A stretch of 64,000 bases of DNA from Cytobacillus oceanisediminis 2691 (GCF_000294775.2 NZ_CP015506.1:1711501-1775500); one strand, 5' to 3'. Shown: positions 55,120 to 63,575, counted from the stretch's first letter. The notes: generated by a model from the letters alone, not told the origin. Numbers and translations: made by a program.

Positions 55120-55761
55120 TTGCGGAAATTCAAAACCATTATTATCTTCTTTTTTCTTATTTTTTTCACAGCAGATCATGCGGGCGCAGCAACAGATTAC
55201 AGGGTTGAGCAAAAGGACACTCTTTGGGAAATTGCGCTAAGATTCCAGCAGGATTTACAAGAAATTATTAATAGCAACCCCCAAATAGAAAACCCTGATT
55301 TAATTTTTCCTGGTGAAATTATTATCATTCCCGGTGATGGAAGGGAAATTGCTATTCCCAAAATGGATGTGAATGAAATTGAGCTTATCAAGCTTGCCAA
55401 CCAAAAACGAAAAGAATTAAGGCTTAAACCATTATCTGCCGATTTGCATCTGAATGGTGCAGCCAAGAAAAAGTCTTTGGACATGATGAAATTAGAATAT
55501 GTTTCACATAATTCTCCTACATATGGAAATCCTATTGAAATGTTAAGGAATCAGCGGATTTCTTTCCTGACCGTAAAGGAGAATATTGGGGCGGGCTATA
55601 AAACAGCTGATGAAATGTTTGCTGCCTGGATGAATTCCTCAGTCCACCGGGAAAATATTCTAAGCAAAAAGGCAACACATATTGGTGTTGGCTATATTCA
55701 AGGAGGCCTGCACGGTCACTATTGGACCATATTTATTGTTGAGAAAAAACAAGGAGGATAA
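55120..55761 (+). CDS. LysM-CAP domain secreted protein
   Basis: 213 residues from TTG 55120 with GAAAGGGGAAG upstream. Signal peptide (about 1-23), one LysM repeat (about 26-72, Y-R-V-E-Q-K-D-T-L-W-E-I-A) for binding peptidoglycan, then a CAP/SCP domain (about 84-208) with N-G-A-A-K-K-K-S-x-D-M and H-R-E-N-I-L. Same layout as YkwD-type proteins. CAP catalytic His/Glu positions: H in Y-V-S-H-N and E-N-I-G. Three nt before ylbB. Confidence 0.88.
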   Translation: MRKFKTIIIFFFLIFFTADHAGAATDYRVEQKDTLWEIALRFQQDLQEIINSNPQIENPDLIFPGEIIIIPGDGREIAIPKMDVNEIELIKLANQKRKELRLKPLSADLHLNGAAKKKSLDMMKLEYVSHNSPTYGNPIEMLRNQRISFLTVKENIGAGYKTADEMFAAWMNSSVHRENILSKKATHIGVGYIQGGLHGHYWTIFIVEKKQGG

Positions 55762-55764
55762 AAA

Positions 55765-56196
55765 ATGGAAATGATTCGTGATATTATGACCGGCCATGTT
55801 GAAAGCTGTTCTCTACTGGACAATGTGTATGAAGTGGCAGTTAAGATGAAAGAATTAAACGTAGGGGCTATCCCAATTGTGGATAATGAGAAGCTAGTAG
55901 GAATGATAACTGACCGGGATATAGTTCTTCGCTGTGTGGCAGAAAAACACCCTGCTTCATCCAAAGTAGAAGATATTATGAGCAGCCATTTAGTAACCGT
56001 TACCAGGGATACAGAGGCTCGGGAAGCTGCACGCTTGATGGCTGAACATCAAATTCGCAGGCTTCCTGTTGTGGAAGGTGACAAGCTTGTTGGAATAGTA
56101 TCTCTCGGGGACTTTGCTGTCCGTCATTTAACGGATGACCAGGCTGGAGAAGCGCTTACTGATATTTCAAAACACGGAACTGAAGCACAGCATTAA
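55765..56196 (+). CDS. ylbB: CBS-domain protein YlbB
   Basis: 143 residues, ATG 55765 with AAGGAGGATAAAA; only 3 nt after the LysM-CAP gene. Two CBS repeats (about 1-60 and 70-130), each with the G-x-x-x-x-x-D pattern: G-M-I-T-D-R-D-I and G-I-V-S-L-G-D-F. Such Bateman pairs bind adenosine nucleotides and regulate a partner. Matches B. subtilis YlbB. Partner unknown. Confidence 0.92.
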   Translation: MEMIRDIMTGHVESCSLLDNVYEVAVKMKELNVGAIPIVDNEKLVGMITDRDIVLRCVAEKHPASSKVEDIMSSHLVTVTRDTEAREAARLMAEHQIRRLPVVEGDKLVGIVSLGDFAVRHLTDDQAGEALTDISKHGTEAQH

Positions 56197-56225
56197 GAGG
56201 ACACCATTAGGGTGTTCTTTTTTTA
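56195..56225 (+). terminator. Terminator after ylbB
   Basis: Imperfect stem AGGACACC/GGTGTTCT with long T run. Confidence 0.82.
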
Positions 56226-56455
56226 TTATCTGCCTAGACCAAAACAGCAATCTAATAAGGAAACCGCTCTTTGTATACATAGATTATTTTACATGGGGAA
56301 CTCAGTGAAAAGAATAGATAAACAATACACCTAATGGTATGATTAATAGTATAGATTGCATGATTTTAATTAGGTTCCATTATGCAGAACACACTGCAAG
56401 TTATACTTTTTACATACATTAAATACAATGAATGAGAGAAGGGAGGGACGGTTCT

Positions 56456-57529
56456 CTGAGGGCACTTTTTCGAATTTTAGTTTTGATTTCCATTTTTCTG
56501 GCAGCGGGCTTTTACATAGATATTGGACGTAATGAGAAAGGGGAAATACTTGTCAATCAGGAAAATACACAGCCTGGTGCAATTAAGGATATAAGTAACG
56601 ATGACAATAATTTATCTTCCAATACAGGGTTCCCTGAAAAAGGCATGGTATCCTTTATAGGGAAATCCGCTGCGGAGCTTAAAGAAAGTTTAGGAGCACC
56701 CTCAAGAATAGATCCTTCTTTCTATGGCTACGAATGGTGGATATATAATAAAAGCGGTACTGAGTACATTCAGGCTGGGGTAAGCAAAAATAAAGTGGTT
56801 AGTTTGTTTGCGACAGGTGAAGATGCAGACATTTATCCTTTCAAAATAGGGCAGCCCATTGGTGAATTATATGCATCCGTCTTTTTTGAAACAGATTTCA
56901 ACCTTAAAGTAAAAGATAGCTCATATCGTTTCGAATTGTCCGAAGATGACCTGAATACAAGGCCGCTGGTTATGGTTGGAGAGTATTATGCACAGCTGAA
57001 TATAGATAGATTTACAGGGACACTCTCCAGTGTGAGAGTAATGGATGCAGCCACCTTAATTAAGCTTCGCCCGTATGAAATGGTTTACCGTGGTGAATTA
57101 TTGGAGCCCCCCCTGGCTTCTCCTGCCTTTGAGGAAGATGTAGAGAGAGCGAAAGAAAAGCAAATTCTTGACCTTACAAATGTAATAAGGGTCAGACATC
57201 ATTTACAGCCGTTGAAATGGGATGATATGACTGCAGCTGCAGCTTTTGCCCATAGTAAAGATATGTATGAAAGCAATGACTTTTCTCATACTTCTAAAAC
57301 TTATGGAGATTTGTCGGACCGCCTTGAAGCTGGGGGAGTCTCATATGAGGCTGCAGGGGAAAATATAGCTGCAAATTATACGGATGCCCCCGCCGTCGTT
57401 GAAGGATGGCTTAACAGCAAAGGCCATCGGGATAGTCTGCTGAACGAAGAATTTACACATCTTGGAGTTGGAGTTTATAAAAAGCATTATACGCAAAATT
57501 TCATAAAAAAAACTGATGAAGAAACCTAA
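56456..57529 (+). CDS. ylbC: CAP-domain membrane-anchored protein YlbC
   Basis: 357 residues if translation starts at the CTG at 56456, which has AAGGGAGG 9 nt upstream; the only in-frame ATG (56432) lacks a ribosome-binding site and would put charged residues in front of the signal anchor. N-terminal helix (about 3-21), then CAP-associated N-terminal domain (about 60-205), then C-terminal CAP domain with A-A-F-A-H-S-K-D-M, F-S-H-T and G-H-R-D-S-L-L. Outside the cell membrane. Function unknown. Confidence 0.85.
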   Translation: MRALFRILVLISIFLAAGFYIDIGRNEKGEILVNQENTQPGAIKDISNDDNNLSSNTGFPEKGMVSFIGKSAAELKESLGAPSRIDPSFYGYEWWIYNKSGTEYIQAGVSKNKVVSLFATGEDADIYPFKIGQPIGELYASVFFETDFNLKVKDSSYRFELSEDDLNTRPLVMVGEYYAQLNIDRFTGTLSSVRVMDAATLIKLRPYEMVYRGELLEPPLASPAFEEDVERAKEKQILDLTNVIRVRHHLQPLKWDDMTAAAAFAHSKDMYESNDFSHTSKTYGDLSDRLEAGGVSYEAAGENIAANYTDAPAVVEGWLNSKGHRDSLLNEEFTHLGVGVYKKHYTQNFIKKTDEET

Positions 57530-57533
57530 AATT

Positions 57534-57562
57534 AAAAAGAGCCTAAGTATGAGGCTCTTTTT
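57534..57562. terminator. Bidirectional terminator overlapping convergent gene end
   Basis: AAAAAGAGCCT/AGGCTCTTTTT, 11-bp stem. It covers the last codons of the minus-strand gene that ends at 57543. Confidence 0.88.
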
Positions 57563-57923
57563 CAGTTTTTGCAATTTGAATACGGCCAACCTGAAAAAAG
57601 TCATCCTTCCAATTTCCATATAGGTGAACAGAATCGCCAATCTTTACAGAAGGGACTCTGGTATTTTTCATTAAAGGGGTGATTTTTTTAATATTGGAAT
57701 GTTTGTTGCTCTTTGTTTGGATGGTCAGCTCAAGAACATGAACATAGCGGCTGTAATTATAGCGCTGCCTGCGCTCGCTGATCTGGACGACTTCGCCGGA
57801 CATTATGGCCTCTTCAGGGACATTTTTTAAGCTTGCCCACTTCTCATAACCCTCACGCATTTCCTTTTTTGTCAGCCAAAAAAAATAAAGGCAAATAATT
57901 GGTATAACGATAGCGGTGACCAT
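57543..57923 (-). CDS. Membrane-anchored hypothetical protein
   Basis: 126 residues, ATG 57923 with AGGTGGGAA. One N-terminal membrane helix (about 2-18), then a basic segment and a beta-rich cytosolic or external domain (about 40-120), which could be an OB-like barrel. Lies 14 nt behind the thioesterase gene and is likely co-transcribed with it. No family recognised. Confidence 0.65.
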   Translation of the reverse strand: MVTAIVIPIICLYFFWLTKKEMREGYEKWASLKNVPEEAIMSGEVVQISERRQRYNYSRYVHVLELTIQTKSNKHSNIKKITPLMKNTRVPSVKIGDSVHLYGNWKDDFFQVGRIQIAKTEKEPHT

Positions 57924-57937
57924 TTTCCCACCTGCTT

Positions 57938-58435
57938 TTAATTATTAACGTTCTTCTTTTCAATGATAAAAAAGCTGCCTGTTGCCTGAGCAATTTTTCT
58001 TCCATCCGAGCGGAGTACATCTGCAGATAATACCATGCTTTTTGTTCCCTTATGGTCAATCGTCGCTCTGCATGTCACGTATTCTCCTTTACCAACTGCA
58101 AGATAATGAATGTTCAACTGTGTCGTAACAGCCCCAAAGCCTTCAGGAAGAAGTGATGCTGCAAGTGTTCCCATGGCAGAGTCAATAATGGTTGCGGTTA
58201 TTCCTCCATGGAGAATGCCCAGCGGATTATTGACTATCTGACTTAAAGGAACAGTCAGAATGCATTCATCCGCGGTTATTTGCCGTTCCATATGAAGAAG
58301 TCCGCCGATATAGGAACTGTTTTGACCGGTCTGTCTTTTATGAAAACCTAATAGAAGGGACTCTAAGGCGCTCAATTCTTCCTCAGTTGCATTCTTGGTG
58401 CACTGATCAAATAATTCCATAAGTTCTCTGTTCAT
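57938..58435 (-). CDS. PaaI-family hotdog thioesterase
   Basis: 165 residues, ATG 58435 with AAAGGTGA. Hotdog fold with N-P-L-G-I-L-H-G-G-I-T-A-T-I-I-D-S-A-M-G, the 4HBT-type motif with catalytic Asp/Gly region. A preceding helical extension (residues 1-45) is longer than in minimal PaaI proteins. It hydrolyses some acyl-CoA thioester; substrate not deducible. Confidence 0.85.
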   Translation of the reverse strand: MNRELMELFDQCTKNATEEELSALESLLLGFHKRQTGQNSSYIGGLLHMERQITADECILTVPLSQIVNNPLGILHGGITATIIDSAMGTLAASLLPEGFGAVTTQLNIHYLAVGKGEYVTCRATIDHKGTKSMVLSADVLRSDGRKIAQATGSFFIIEKKNVNN

Positions 58436-58597
58436 TCTAATTCACCTTTCGATAACTTTCTGCATTCATATATTATCATTAATGGCAGAATTTTTGAATT
58501 TATTTTAATGGCTGAATAGAGCAGGCATTTCATTCACCTTTTCCATTCCTATTCATATGGTATTATAGGCATTTGCATCAGAACGAGGTGATATGGC

Positions 58598-59005
58598 ATG
58601 ACTAAAACGAAACTTCATCCCTCAGTCGAAAAGTTTAAAGAGTTTGTAAAACAGAATCCGCAAATCATCAAGGAAGTCAGGGCTGGAAATACAACTTGGC
58701 AGGAATTATATGAGGATTGGTATTTGCTTGGGGAAGAAGATTCAAGGTGGGATTCCTATAAAGAAAACAAAGATGAAGCACAAAAGCCAGAAGAGAAAAA
58801 AAATGACTGGATGGGAAGTATCATGGGTACTCTTAAGCAAATGGATGCGAATCAAATGCAGGGGTACATCAGTAATCTCAGCCAGGCCCTTTCAGCAGTA
58901 CAGGGTGTCATTTCCCAATTCCAGGGCGGCGGCCAGAAACCATCAGGAGGCTCAAAATCAAGTGTGTCTAAACCAAGCAGCCCTTTTACATTTAAAAAGG
59001 ATTAA
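58598..59005 (+). CDS. ylbD: YlbD-family spore coat-type protein
   Basis: 135 residues, ATG 58598, GAGGTGATATGGC upstream. N-terminal L-H-P-S-V-E-K-F-K-E-F-V-K, W-Q-E-L-Y-E-D-W-Y-L-L-G-E-E-D, then a Gly/Ser/Lys-rich tail. YlbD-like proteins are putative spore coat components. Followed 12 nt later by ylbE. Confidence 0.9.
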   Translation: MTKTKLHPSVEKFKEFVKQNPQIIKEVRAGNTTWQELYEDWYLLGEEDSRWDSYKENKDEAQKPEEKKNDWMGSIMGTLKQMDANQMQGYISNLSQALSAVQGVISQFQGGGQKPSGGSKSSVSKPSSPFTFKKD

Positions 59006-59017
59006 GGGGTTAAACAG

Positions 59018-59260
59018 ATGAGAAAAGATATTGTCGAGTATCTAGAACAAAAAAAGGAACTAAAGCAATTTATCCGTGAGCAGCCTCATTGGTATAGAAC
59101 ACTGAGCAGAAATCCAAATGAAATTCAATCTCTTGAAGTGGCCGCACTGCATTATTACAAAAAAACGATTCCCCACCAAGTTGAAAAATTTACTAATGGA
59201 GTGCAAATGGCTTCCATGATGATGAGCATGTTTCAGGCTATGAATTCTCAATCCAGTTAG
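59018..59260 (+). CDS. ylbE: YlbE-like protein
   Basis: 80 residues, ATG 59018 with AAGGGGTTAAACAG upstream. Contains I-R-E-Q-P-H-W-Y-R-T-L-S-R-N-P and a Met-rich helical C-terminus (M-A-S-M-M-M-S-M-F), as in YlbE. Function unknown; pairs with ylbD in Bacillales. Confidence 0.9.
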   Translation: MRKDIVEYLEQKKELKQFIREQPHWYRTLSRNPNEIQSLEVAALHYYKKTIPHQVEKFTNGVQMASMMMSMFQAMNSQSS

Positions 59261-59293
59261 GAAGCTTTCTCGTTACCCGAGAGAGCTTTTTAT
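59261..59293 (+). terminator. Terminator of ylbDE
   Basis: AAGCTTTCTCG/CGAGAGAGCTT stem (one G-T pair) then TTTTTATTT. Confidence 0.82.
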
Positions 59294-59438
59294 TTGTTCT
59301 GTCCTGCTCTCCGCCTGACTTTTGTCAGAGGCAGGCAAGGAGCTGTCACTTTAATAATTACAGAGTAAAAATAAGCTGCTGGGCAAACACTATCTTTATC
59401 AGATGGTTACGGATGACATCATTAAGGAGTGTAAAATA

Positions 59439-59867
59439 ATGAAGAGGCAAAAATGCATTTTATTATTGCTGGTTATTTTTGTACTTGCAGCATGCCAGAA
59501 AGATCTGCCAGAACCAGAAACAAAATTGGAAGCCAGTCCGGTAAAAGAAGTTGAAGCAGCATCGCTTATGGGTCCTTCAGGTGTTGAAAGCGCAGCTAAA
59601 GATCCTTTTTATGTCAGACACCAGGTGAAAGGAAGAGACATTTTCGTTGAATGTATTGTGCAGGATGTTTCCTTTAGGAAACAAAGCAGCAAAGAAAAGG
59701 GCAAAATTCTTCTGTATGTAAACGGAAAGAAAAAGGATGAAATCCATTCTGCTGCTTTTATAGTCAAAGGACTTCCATCAGGCAAACATCGAATTGGATT
59801 GGAGCTCATAAAAGGCAAAAGTGCTGAAGCATCTTCAAAAAGAGAGTTTATTGTGGTGATCCCTTAG
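59439..59867 (+). CDS. Small lipoprotein of unknown function
   Basis: 142 residues from ATG 59439 with AAGGAGTG 7-8 nt upstream; the frame from 59403 lacks a site. Lipobox L-A-A-C near residue 17. After a Pro/Glu linker comes a beta-rich domain (about 55-140) with V-N-G-K-K-K-D-E-I-H and G-L-P-S-G-K-H-R-I-G, an immunoglobulin-like or carboxypeptidase-regulatory-like pattern. No enzyme motif. No homologue at this site in B. subtilis that I recall. Confidence 0.65.
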   Translation: MKRQKCILLLLVIFVLAACQKDLPEPETKLEASPVKEVEAASLMGPSGVESAAKDPFYVRHQVKGRDIFVECIVQDVSFRKQSSKEKGKILLYVNGKKKDEIHSAAFIVKGLPSGKHRIGLELIKGKSAEASSKREFIVVIP

Positions 59868-59926
59868 TTTACTTGCTTTAGCTTTAAACCGTTTCATGAT
59901 AAAATAAGAAACGGAGGTGAGCTGTT

Positions 59927-60367
59927 TTGCTTGCTACATTAGAAAGAATGGCTATTTTGGACAAAGCTGACGAACTTGCAGCTATGATTACAGAATCTGA
60001 AGAAGCGGAACATTACCGCAAAAGTTTATATAAATTAAAGAACAGCAGTGAAACACAAAGGAAGATACAGGATTTTGTCAAAATGAAAGAACTGTATGAA
60101 GAAGTTCAGCGATTTGGCAAATATCATCCCGAATACAAAAGGGTAATGATGTCTATTAGAGAGCTAAAGCGCGACATGGATATGGATGACCATGTGGCAG
60201 AATTCAGAAGAGCTGAAACGGGCCTGCAAAATCTGCTGGATGAGATAAGCATGATGATAGGGCGTTCTGTTTCTGAACATATTAAAGTTCCTGCCGGCAA
60301 TCCCTTCTTTGAATCAAGCTGCGGAGGGGGCTGCGGTTCTGGAGGCAGCTGTGGCTGCTCTGCTTAA
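59927..60367 (+). CDS. ylbF: YlbF/RicF regulator, Y-complex subunit
   Basis: 146 residues from TTG 59927, CGGAGGTGAG upstream. Helical bundle (about 1-120) of the YlbF/YmcA family. The C-terminus is Gly/Cys-rich (C-G-G-G-C-G-S-G-G-S-C-G-C near 132-144), fitting RicF's role in the 4Fe-4S clusters of the RicAFT complex. With RicA and RicT (not here) it directs RNase Y to mature mRNAs and affects sporulation, competence and biofilm. Confidence 0.92.
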   Translation: MLATLERMAILDKADELAAMITESEEAEHYRKSLYKLKNSSETQRKIQDFVKMKELYEEVQRFGKYHPEYKRVMMSIRELKRDMDMDDHVAEFRRAETGLQNLLDEISMMIGRSVSEHIKVPAGNPFFESSCGGGCGSGGSCGCSA

Positions 60368-60392
60368 AAAACCAGCAAATGCTGGTTTTTTG
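60366..60392 (+). terminator. Terminator after ylbF
   Basis: ACCAGC/GCTGGT stem with A run before and six T after. Confidence 0.82.
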
Positions 60393-60489
60393 TTTTGGAT
60401 TAGTACACAGTTTGAACCTTCCCATTGAAAACTGACATTTTTCTATGCTAGACTAAATAAAACAAACGATCGCTGAAGGGGAAAACTAT

Positions 60490-60765
60490 ATGCTTGGTCA
60501 AAGGCAAGGAATAATTGTCTGGCTTTATTCATTAAAGCAGGCGAAAATGTTAAGAAGATTTGGAAATGTGCATTATGTTTCAAAGCGGCTGAAATATGTT
60601 GTGCTATATTGTGATCTTGCTGATACGGAAACAATTATGGAGAAGATAAATTCATATTCTTTTGTTAAAAAAGTGGAACCATCCTATAAGCCGTTCCTAA
60701 AAACGGAATTTGAAAATTCCAAACCGGACAAGGCTAAAGAATATGATTATAAGATGGGAATCTAA
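60490..60765 (+). CDS. ylbG: UPF0298 protein YlbG
   Basis: 91 residues, ATG 60490, GAAGGGG upstream. Begins [19 protein letters not shown] and contains [11 protein letters not shown]; compact alpha/beta of the UPF0298 family. Function unknown. In B. subtilis it is followed by the RsmD gene; here three genes intervene. Confidence 0.92.
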   Translation: MLGQRQGIIVWLYSLKQAKMLRRFGNVHYVSKRLKYVVLYCDLADTETIMEKINSYSFVKKVEPSYKPFLKTEFENSKPDKAKEYDYKMGI

Positions 60766-60795
60766 AAAGGCGTGAGCATAAGCTCATGCCTTTTT
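60763..60795. terminator. Bidirectional terminator
   Basis: AAAAGGCGTGAGC/GCTCATGCCTTTT, 13-bp stem with one G-T pair and a short ATAA loop region, between convergent genes. Confidence 0.9.
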
Positions 60796-60805
60796 GTGAA
60801 ATCTT

Positions 60806-61195
60806 TTACTGCAGCGGTGCAATATAGTGATTAAGCCTTAAAATCCCAATCAAATACTGATAATATAATTCCTTTTCATTAAAAATAGCAGAAGGCTTTA
60901 CTGCCAGCTGAATAATTTCCTTATTAAGTGCTTTCGCAGCATCCGCAAATAAATCATATCGTTTATTTGGTGATGTCTTTGGATTAGGTATCCCTTCCCG
61001 GCAAATATATAAAGGCTGAAATCCGCCAGGGTCTGTCGGCTTCAGTATCACTGCCAGGGATGTCACTTCTTTATTATTAATGCTCGTATGGAAAGCAGCC
61101 ATGTGGGACAATCGATGCTTATTTGCCTGGGCAATTTCAATTAATTCATAAATATCAGAGTAACCTTCACCAATTTCTATAAAACGCTGTATCAA
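60806..61195 (-). CDS. Conserved hypothetical protein
   Basis: 129 residues from TTG 61195 with AGGGGGG upstream. Soluble alpha/beta protein; E-I-G-E-G-Y-S-D-I-Y-E-L at the N-terminus and P-L-Y-I-C-R-E-G-I in the middle. I associate such proteins with an unnamed Bacillaceae family (DUF7147 type), but this is from memory. Part of the insertion between ylbG and rsmD. Confidence 0.65.
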   Translation of the reverse strand: MIQRFIEIGEGYSDIYELIEIAQANKHRLSHMAAFHTSINNKEVTSLAVILKPTDPGGFQPLYICREGIPNPKTSPNKRYDLFADAAKALNKEIIQLAVKPSAIFNEKELYYQYLIGILRLNHYIAPLQ

Positions 61196-61321
61196 AATTA
61201 AAGCCCCCCTTAAAACTCATAGCATTCACTTCTTAAAAATAAAATGCCTTTTGTCCATCCATACTTTATCATTTTCAGCATAAAAATAGAAGTAGCACCT
61301 AAAAAGCAGAGGGGAGAGTGT

Positions 61322-61639
61322 ATGTATGCTTTACCTTTTTTTTCGATGACATTTTTTCTGTGGGCAGCATATTTGGTAAAGAGGGATATTTCTGCAATTG
61401 AAAAAAAGCATATTCATCATATGAATGGTTTTATTGTGGTCTCTATCATTGCAGCACTCAGTGCAAAGGGGATGCTGACAGCAGCTTATAATATGGATGT
61501 CTTTTCTCTGACACTTGGTGAACTTGAAGAATTTACGTCGTCACAAGGTGTATCGTTTGATGATTGGGCAATTACCTGCATGAGCATTGGGGATGTGAGC
61601 GGTATTTTAGATCATGGTGTGGACTTTGATTTTGCATAA
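61322..61639 (+). CDS. Small membrane protein of unknown function
   Basis: 105 residues from ATG 61322 with AGAGGGGAGAG upstream. Two membrane segments (about 2-15 and 33-50), then an acidic C-terminal half (E-L-E-E-F-T-S, D-D-W, ending D-F-D-F-A). Family not recognised. Confidence 0.6.
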   Translation: MYALPFFSMTFFLWAAYLVKRDISAIEKKHIHHMNGFIVVSIIAALSAKGMLTAAYNMDVFSLTLGELEEFTSSQGVSFDDWAITCMSIGDVSGILDHGVDFDFA

Positions 61640-61817
61640 ATTAAAGTAACGTAACCGGCGGAGAAGTTTTTATGGTCCTTTTTATGATCTCTGTTCATGA
61701 AAAAATTCCCGGGCATAAAATATGAAATTTCATACAAATTATACAAAAAAATTGTGACGGATGACCTTCCCTTTGGTATTGTTAGGTTAGAAGAAAATTG
61801 ACTAAGAGGGAATAGCA

Positions 61818-63230
61818 ATGTGGAAGGCATCTTTATTTATTTTTATAATTTTGTCTGGAATCATTTCAGGCATGCTGTTGTGGCAGTGGCAGGCTTATTC
61901 TGAGCATGCGATTGCCTTGGAGAGTTCCGGGGCGATTACACAGGATATCACAGTTGACACACGTCTAAATGAACTTAAAATCACTCAAAAGATACACGGA
62001 CTTATGGCACAGGAAGAATATAGGCTTGTTATCCCCGAAGCTCTGTTCAAATGGAAATGCAAGAATGGAGCCGGAGAAGCCTGTGATTCAGCAGATGAAA
62101 ATCCTTTTACCTTTTTTTCTTCTGATGATCAGATGGTATTTGAGTATGCTGTACCGATAAATGAAAGAAATAAGGCATTTTTGTTAACTGATTGGTTTGT
62201 GGAAATTCCCGGCATTAAGGCTGAAAGCTTGTCTATTACTATTTCGGATTCTTTCAAAAGAGAGGGTTCGTGGGCAGCGGGAATCCCCCTAAAAGCCCGA
62301 AAGAAATTAGAACTTATCGATTATTATTATTTCGAGGGCAAAGGGAATGTTCCACCACTTTACTGGCAGCAAAAACCACTGTTAAAGAAAGCTGTTAACA
62401 ACGCAGAAGTATACTCAGAAGACATACAGGCAGCCAGCTTAAATTTCCAAAAACTAAATGAGATTGGAAATTTCCCATTCTTGACGATTATCTTTACTGA
62501 TCAATATCCTGAATATAAGGATGAAAATATCCTTATTGCATCTCCCCGCACTGAGGCCAAAATGCTGGAAAAAGATATTATTACATTGCAGTTTCGAAGA
62601 AAGCTTGCAGACAGCACTCAAGTGTGGATAATCGATGTTTTATCCTCAGGCTTATTAGATCTGAAACCCAGTTCAAAAAAAGGAAGCATAGTACTGCAGG
62701 AGCTGCAGGGAGAGTTAACCAATGATGAGCTGAAAGCTTTCTTTATGATAGTAAACAAGGTGAATTCTCTGACTCCAGAAAAGCTGGACAAGCTCTTAAG
62801 TGATGTGAAAGGTCTTAGCACACAGTTTTTCACGATGAATACAAAAAGCGATGCTCCGTTTGTTCCTCTGTATTTCCAGGAAGAAAAAAAGCTTTTGGTA
62901 TCTGGTGCTGAGAAAGCAAACATTGATTTAATCTATAGGGATGGAAAGAGGCTTCTTCCATTTGCAGAGACGATGAAGTCATTAGGATATGAAGTTAAGA
63001 TCCTATCCGGTGAGGAAACGATGCTTTTGTCAAAAGGGAATAACAGCTATCGATTTTACTTAAATAAAAATGTTTTCATTTATAATGAAGAAGATTATGG
63101 ACTGCTTGAAAATCCATTAACCAATCAAAACGGAACCGTATTTATAGAAATCCAATGGTTTAAATCACTGTTTGGAGTGACTGCTGAAGAAAGAGAAGAC
63201 GAGATTCATCTGACGTCCGATCCAGACTAA
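61818..63230 (+). CDS. Membrane-anchored protein with C-terminal stalk domain
   Basis: 470 residues, ATG 61818, GAGGGAATAGC upstream. One N-terminal signal anchor (about 5-23), a large beta-rich external region of no known family, and a C-terminal domain (about 375-465) that resembles a copper-amine-oxidase N-terminal-like (stalk) domain: R-D-G-K-R-L-L-P-F-A-E-T-M-K-S-L-G-Y, then paired strands and I-E-I-Q-W-F-K-S-L-F-G. These domains bind wall polymers or proteins in Bacillales. Only two Cys (in K-C-K-N-G-A-G-E-A-C), which may form an external disulfide. Function unknown. Confidence 0.7.
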   Translation: MWKASLFIFIILSGIISGMLLWQWQAYSEHAIALESSGAITQDITVDTRLNELKITQKIHGLMAQEEYRLVIPEALFKWKCKNGAGEACDSADENPFTFFSSDDQMVFEYAVPINERNKAFLLTDWFVEIPGIKAESLSITISDSFKREGSWAAGIPLKARKKLELIDYYYFEGKGNVPPLYWQQKPLLKKAVNNAEVYSEDIQAASLNFQKLNEIGNFPFLTIIFTDQYPEYKDENILIASPRTEAKMLEKDIITLQFRRKLADSTQVWIIDVLSSGLLDLKPSSKKGSIVLQELQGELTNDELKAFFMIVNKVNSLTPEKLDKLLSDVKGLSTQFFTMNTKSDAPFVPLYFQEEKKLLVSGAEKANIDLIYRDGKRLLPFAETMKSLGYEVKILSGEETMLLSKGNNSYRFYLNKNVFIYNEEDYGLLENPLTNQNGTVFIEIQWFKSLFGVTAEEREDEIHLTSDPD

Positions 63231-63244
63231 ATGAATCCAAAATA

Positions 63245-63298
63245 AAAAGCCCTGCAGATAACTGCAGGGTCCTTCTATATCCTTTTCAGGATAGAAGG
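63245..63298 (+). terminator. Tandem hairpins after stalk-domain gene
   Basis: CCCTGCAG/CTGCAGGG (63250-63269), directly followed by CCTTCTATATCC/GGATAGAAGG (63271-63298). Neither has a strong T run, so termination may be partial. Confidence 0.6.
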
Positions 63299-63330
63299 CA
63301 AAGGGAGAGGAGAAACCGGAGGAAGAACTT

Positions 63331-63390
63331 ATGGGGAAACGTAAGTCTTCTCCGCGGTTGGCAACAACATCCTCGAATAGATGCTGTTAA
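63331..63390 (+). CDS. Possible 19-codon peptide before rsmD
   Basis: ATG 63331 with GGAGG 8 nt upstream and TAA at 63388. Basic and Ser-rich with a C-terminal Cys-Cys. The start overlaps an inverted repeat (GAAGAACTTA with TAAGTCTTC, 63322-63350). Weak: it may be chance within a structured leader. Confidence 0.25.
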   Translation: MGKRKSSPRLATTSSNRCC

Positions 63391-63575
63391 TTACATTATT
63401 TCCACAATCCTCACGGATATACACTTCATGCTATAAATTTTTTCAGCTGATGATTCCGCTTACAATTTGCCGGGTGGCTACCAATTGTAAGATATGGTAG
63501 GATAGGATAGAAAAAAGCAGTTTTCCGATCTCAGCAGACAGGAAAATTGACAATTTGCAGGTTAGCGGTGATAGT

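Noticed and set aside
59300-59342. GCCTGAC/GTCAGAGGC hairpin after ylbE
   Set aside because: Short and without T run; the main terminator of ylbDE lies just before it.
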